Source: Micromonospora phaseoli | GTDB taxonomy: Bacteria; Actinomycetota; Actinomycetes; Mycobacteriales; Micromonosporaceae | Direction: 5' to 3' | NCBI RefSeq assembly: GCF_900109115.1 | Contig: NZ_FNYV01000006.1 | Coordinates: 248,001 to 312,000, forward strand | DNA: 64,000 nucleotides | Shown here: positions 62,301-64,000 of the stretch, one piece after another | Layout: each line of letters opens with the position of its first letter | How positions within the stretch are numbered: position 1 is the stretch's first letter | Made by a program: the position numbers and the translations under genes | Notes under the pieces: model-generated | Seen by the model: only the letters and a program-made list of their open reading frames with translations | Told to the model about the DNA's origin: nothing | The model's database searches: none

Positions 62301-63694
62301 GAGACGCCCTTGACCTGGGCCTGACCGCCGAGCTTGCCCTCGGTGCCCACCTCGCGCGCCACCCGCGTGACCTCGTCGGCGAACGACGACAGCTGGTCCA
62401 CCATCGTGTTCACCGTCGACTTCAACTCCAGCATCTCGCCCCGGGCGTCGACCGTGATCTTCTGCGACAGGTCACCCTTGGCGACCGCCGTCGAGACCTG
62501 CGAGATGTTGCGGACCTGGCTGGTCAGGTTCCCGGCGAGCTGGTTGACGTTCTCGGTGAGATCCCGCCAGGTGCCGGAGACGCCGCGCACCTGGGCCTGG
62601 CCGCCCAACTTGCCCTCGGTGCCCACCTCGCGCGCCACCCGGGTCACCTCGTCGGCGAACGACGACAACTGGTCCACCATCGTGTTGACGGTGTCCTTGA
62701 GCTCCAGGATCTCGCCCTGCGCGGCCACGGTGATCTTCTGCGACAGGTCGCCGCGGGCGACCGCCGTGGAGACCTGGGCGATGTTCCGCACCTGGGCCGT
62801 GAGGTTCGACGCCATCGAGTTGACGCTGTCGGTCAGGTCCTTCCAGGTGCCCGCGACGCCCGGCACCTCCGCCTGACCGCCGAGCTTGCCCTCGGTGCCC
62901 ACCTCACGGGCCACCCGCGTCACCTGCTCGGCGAAGAGCCGCAGCGTGTCGGTGAGCGAGTTCATCGTGTCGGCCAGTTCGGCGACCTCACCGCGAGCGC
63001 TGACGGTGATCTTCTGGGACAGGTCGCCCTTCGCCATCGCCGTGGCCACCTGGGAGATGGACCGCACCTGGCCGGTCAGGTTCGACGCCATGGTGTTCAC
63101 CGAGTCGGTGAGGTCCTTCCAGGTGCCGGCGACGCCACGTACGTCGGCCTGGCCGCCGAGCTTGCCCTCGGTGCCCACCTCACGGGCCACCCGGGTCACC
63201 TCGTTGGAGAAGGACGAGAGCTGGTCGACCATGGTGTTGACCGTGCGGCCGATGCGCAGGTACTCACCACGCAGCGGGCGACCGTCGATCTCCAGCGCCA
63301 TGTGCTGGGAGAGGTCACCGTCGGCGACCGCCACGATGACCCGGGCGATCTCGGTGGTGGGTCGGCCCAGATCGTCGATCAGGGAGTTGACCGCCCGCTG
63401 GCCGTCGGCCCAGGAGCCGTCCAGTCCCTCCTCGTCCAGACGCTCGGTCAGCCGGCCGTCGCGGCCGACGATCCGGCTGATCCGGCGCAGGTCCAGATGC
63501 TGCCGCTCCTGGAGCGACACCACGTCGTTGAAGGCGTCCGCCACCTCGCCGGCGGTGCCCGAACGTCGGGGCAGCCGCACCTTGAGATCCCCGCGACGGA
63601 CCCGTCGCAGCGCCTCCGCCAGCTCGGTGAGGACCGCCTCGTGGTCGGCGGCGGAGGTGTCCGCGGTCACCGACTGTTTCGCCGTGGTCATCAT
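59321..63694 (-). CDS. Hybrid histidine kinase with tandem HAMP array
   Basis: 1457 residues, no membrane helices. N-terminal HAMP-like region, then about eight further HAMP units of 92 residues (276 bp each) marked by GDLSQKITV and TRVAREVGTEGKLGGQA, as in fungal Nik1-type kinases. Then a GAF domain (EVCRMIMQEVTPLVDAQLGAFFL), coiled coil, HisKA with H1055 (NMSHELRTPL), HATPase (GGTGLGLSISRDL) and a C-terminal REC with D1381 (VLMDAMMPDQDGYE). ATGATG start. Likely cytoplasmic osmotic/stress sensor (family analogy). Confidence 0.93.
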   Translation of the reverse strand: MMTTAKQSVTADTSAADHEAVLTELAEALRRVRRGDLKVRLPRRSGTAGEVADAFNDVVSLQERQHLDLRRISRIVGRDGRLTERLDEEGLDGSWADGQRAVNSLIDDLGRPTTEIARVIVAVADGDLSQHMALEIDGRPLRGEYLRIGRTVNTMVDQLSSFSNEVTRVAREVGTEGKLGGQADVRGVAGTWKDLTDSVNTMASNLTGQVRSISQVATAMAKGDLSQKITVSARGEVAELADTMNSLTDTLRLFAEQVTRVAREVGTEGKLGGQAEVPGVAGTWKDLTDSVNSMASNLTAQVRNIAQVSTAVARGDLSQKITVAAQGEILELKDTVNTMVDQLSSFADEVTRVAREVGTEGKLGGQAQVRGVSGTWRDLTENVNQLAGNLTSQVRNISQVSTAVAKGDLSQKITVDARGEMLELKSTVNTMVDQLSSFADEVTRVAREVGTEGKLGGQAQVKGVSGTWRDLTDNVNSMASNLTSQVRNIASVTTAVAKGDLSQKITVDARGEILELKSTVNTMVDQLSSFADEVTRVAREVGTEGNLGGQAQVRGVAGTWRDLTDNVNSMASNLTAQVRNIAQVSTAVAKGDLSQKITVDAQGEILELKSTVNTMVDQLSSFADEVTRVAREVGTEGKLGGQAEVKGVSGTWRDLTGNVNSMASNLTSQVRNIASVTTAVANGDLSQKITVDAQGEILELKNTVNTMVDQLSSFADEVTRVAREVGTEGKLGGQAQVKGVSGTWRDLTENVNQLASTLTTQLRAIARVSTSVTRGDLTQRVAVKAQGEVAELKDNINQMIVTLRETTHKNAEQGWLDSNLARIGGLLQGQRDLGEVCRMIMQEVTPLVDAQLGAFFLADNSEGVMRLRLTASYGYVSRGHDVTFGPGEGLVGQAALSRRTIRVGAVPDGRITLRSGLADTPPADLVVLPVLFEGELLGVIEFATVTPYSELHLSFLERLVSTIGIAVNTIQANRRTEELLAQSQRLAHELQEQSAELQRTNAELEDKAKLLSEQKANIETQNREIELARLGLEDKAQQLTRASAYKSEFLANMSHELRTPLNSLLLLARLLMENSEQNLTPKQIEFARTIHGSGSDLLRLIDDILDLSKIEAGRMDVEPTEVRFAEICSYVEQAFAPQADDKGLDFQVRIGKDLPSAVVTDAQRLQQILRNLLSNAVKFTDNGAVTLRISQAPEHAIFDVPALTNAQQVIAFTVIDTGIGISDDKLSLIFEAFQQADGTTSRRYGGTGLGLSISRDLARLIGGTITVSSAPGQGSTFTLYLPDVLAPDAVVAPSPPSPQRAGLPASLLMPPMELLPEPPQAPKTRQLDGATVLIVDDDVRNVFALTSALELHGMTVLYADNGSDGVRLLAEHPEVDIVLMDAMMPDQDGYETTRQIRRNHRFADLPIVFLTAKAMPGDRESAIVAGASDYITKPVDLDELIELMSSWISGSRTEEGS
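61500..63270 (-). repeat. 276-bp coding tandem repeat (HAMP array)
   Basis: The stretch CCTCGGTGCCCACCTCACGG (plus-strand view, with small variants) recurs every 276 bases at about 61510, 61786, 62062, 62338, 62614, 62890 and 63166. Units are very similar in DNA, so unequal recombination could change their number. Confidence 0.9.
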
Positions 63695-63824
63695 TCCTCA
63701 CTCACCTCGGGGTTCACCGGCTTGCGCCGGCCACCCCATCATTGTCCCCGTGACCTGGAAACCGCCACGCCATGCCACCGGCCGTCATCGAACAGCCAAG
63801 GGTGATCAGCTTGGCAGCGGACGG

Positions 63825-64000
63825 GTGTCGGTGCAGGATACGAGGGTGTCAGCGGAGGCGGGGCCCGCGACGGACGGGGGCCCAGAGGAGCATGTGCGGC
63901 GCGTCCGGCTTCCCGCCGACCGCCGTACGCCGGCTGCTGCGCGGGCCGTGGTCCGGTCCGTGCTCGCCGAGGCGGACCTGGACGAACTGCTCAACGAGGC
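63825..64000 (+). CDS. RsbW-like ATP-binding protein (partial, 5' end only)
   Basis: The visible 58 codons encode VRRVRLPADRRTPAAARAVVRSVLAEADLDELLNEA, typical of the start of the GHKL anti-sigma/serine kinase family (HATPase_c_2). Start either GTG 63825 or GTG 63846. The remainder is off the window. Divergent from the hybrid kinase and close to the STAS gene; together they suggest a partner-switching system. Confidence 0.65.
   Translation, partial: MSVQDTRVSAEAGPATDGGPEEHVRRVRLPADRRTPAAARAVVRSVLAEADLDELLNE

Noticed and set aside
61500..63270. Regular repeats that might be a CRISPR array
   Set aside because: Period is 276 bases and the units are translated as HAMP domains; no short direct repeats with unique spacers.
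60731..63805. A 1024-codon ORF on the plus strand
   Set aside because: Shadow of the hybrid histidine kinase; its sequence is a repeat of His/Gly/Val/Asp-rich text with no motif.

Overview
The window is a high-GC (about 72%) actinobacterial chromosome segment. Gene content and order (NADH dehydrogenase operon, futalosine-type menaquinone genes, a BldC-like regulator, a DUF397 protein, System II cytochrome c maturation) and the many GTG starts with 1-4 base stop/start overlaps point to the Micromonosporaceae (Micromonospora or a close relative). No rRNA, tRNA, CRISPR array or intact insertion sequence was seen. The genus is an inference, not a sequence match.

Layout. 1-9887: nuoA-I on the minus strand, complex I, running off the left edge. 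9997-15240: a geranylgeranyl-reductase-like menaquinone saturase (menJ-like), demethylmenaquinone methyltransferase (menG), an LPVTG surface protein and mqnC. 15336-16051: a vapBC toxin-antitoxin pair with its own palindromic operator. 16053-19868: paaABCDE, phenylacetyl-CoA epoxidase. 20229-22150: two tandem beta-lactamase-fold secreted proteins. 22157-24999: mqnA, an MFS exporter and an ArsR-type regulator. 25171-29804: a HelD-like helicase, a two-gene ABC exporter and a double VOC-domain protein. 29855-32925: a vitamin B12 importer (btuFCD) under a cobalamin riboswitch. 33058-34938: secreted M14 carboxypeptidase. 35161-37211: two small membrane proteins and mqnE. 37460-42674: NlpC/P60 hydrolase, a Pro-rich membrane protein and a DEAD-box RNA helicase. 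43005-45826: glycolipid-binding-like protein, a PLP cysteine synthase/desulfhydrase-family enzyme with an Lrp regulator, and a BldC-like protein. 45861-49980: ubiX, a terpene synthase on the opposite strand, a UbiA-type prenyltransferase and a UbiD-type decarboxylase (late menaquinone steps). 50157-51823: secreted protein and DUF397. 52098-58270: ccsB, resB, ccdA, resA, a histidine phosphatase and hemL, a cytochrome c/heme cluster. 58411-64000: STAS protein, response regulator, a 1457-residue HAMP-array hybrid histidine kinase and the start of an RsbW-like ATP-binding protein.

How it fits together. Much of the window serves respiration: complex I reduces menaquinone, made here by the futalosine route (MqnA, MqnE, MqnC, then UbiX/UbiD, prenyltransferase, MenG, MenJ-like), and the ccs/res genes with hemL supply cytochromes c. 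MqnB and MqnD are not in the window. Around this core sit accessory genes (paa, vapBC, exporters, terpene synthase).

The least explained material is in small repeats. (1) A 56-57 bp element built of GGGCCCC and GTTAAC blocks occurs three times: intergenic, at the start of btuC, and translated inside ccdA. (2) Short elements beginning GTGAGCG form mini-ORFs whose TGA overlaps the GTG start of the next gene (before paaC, a DUF4229-like gene and a histidine phosphatase gene). (3) Several long near-perfect intergenic palindromes of unrelated sequence are present.
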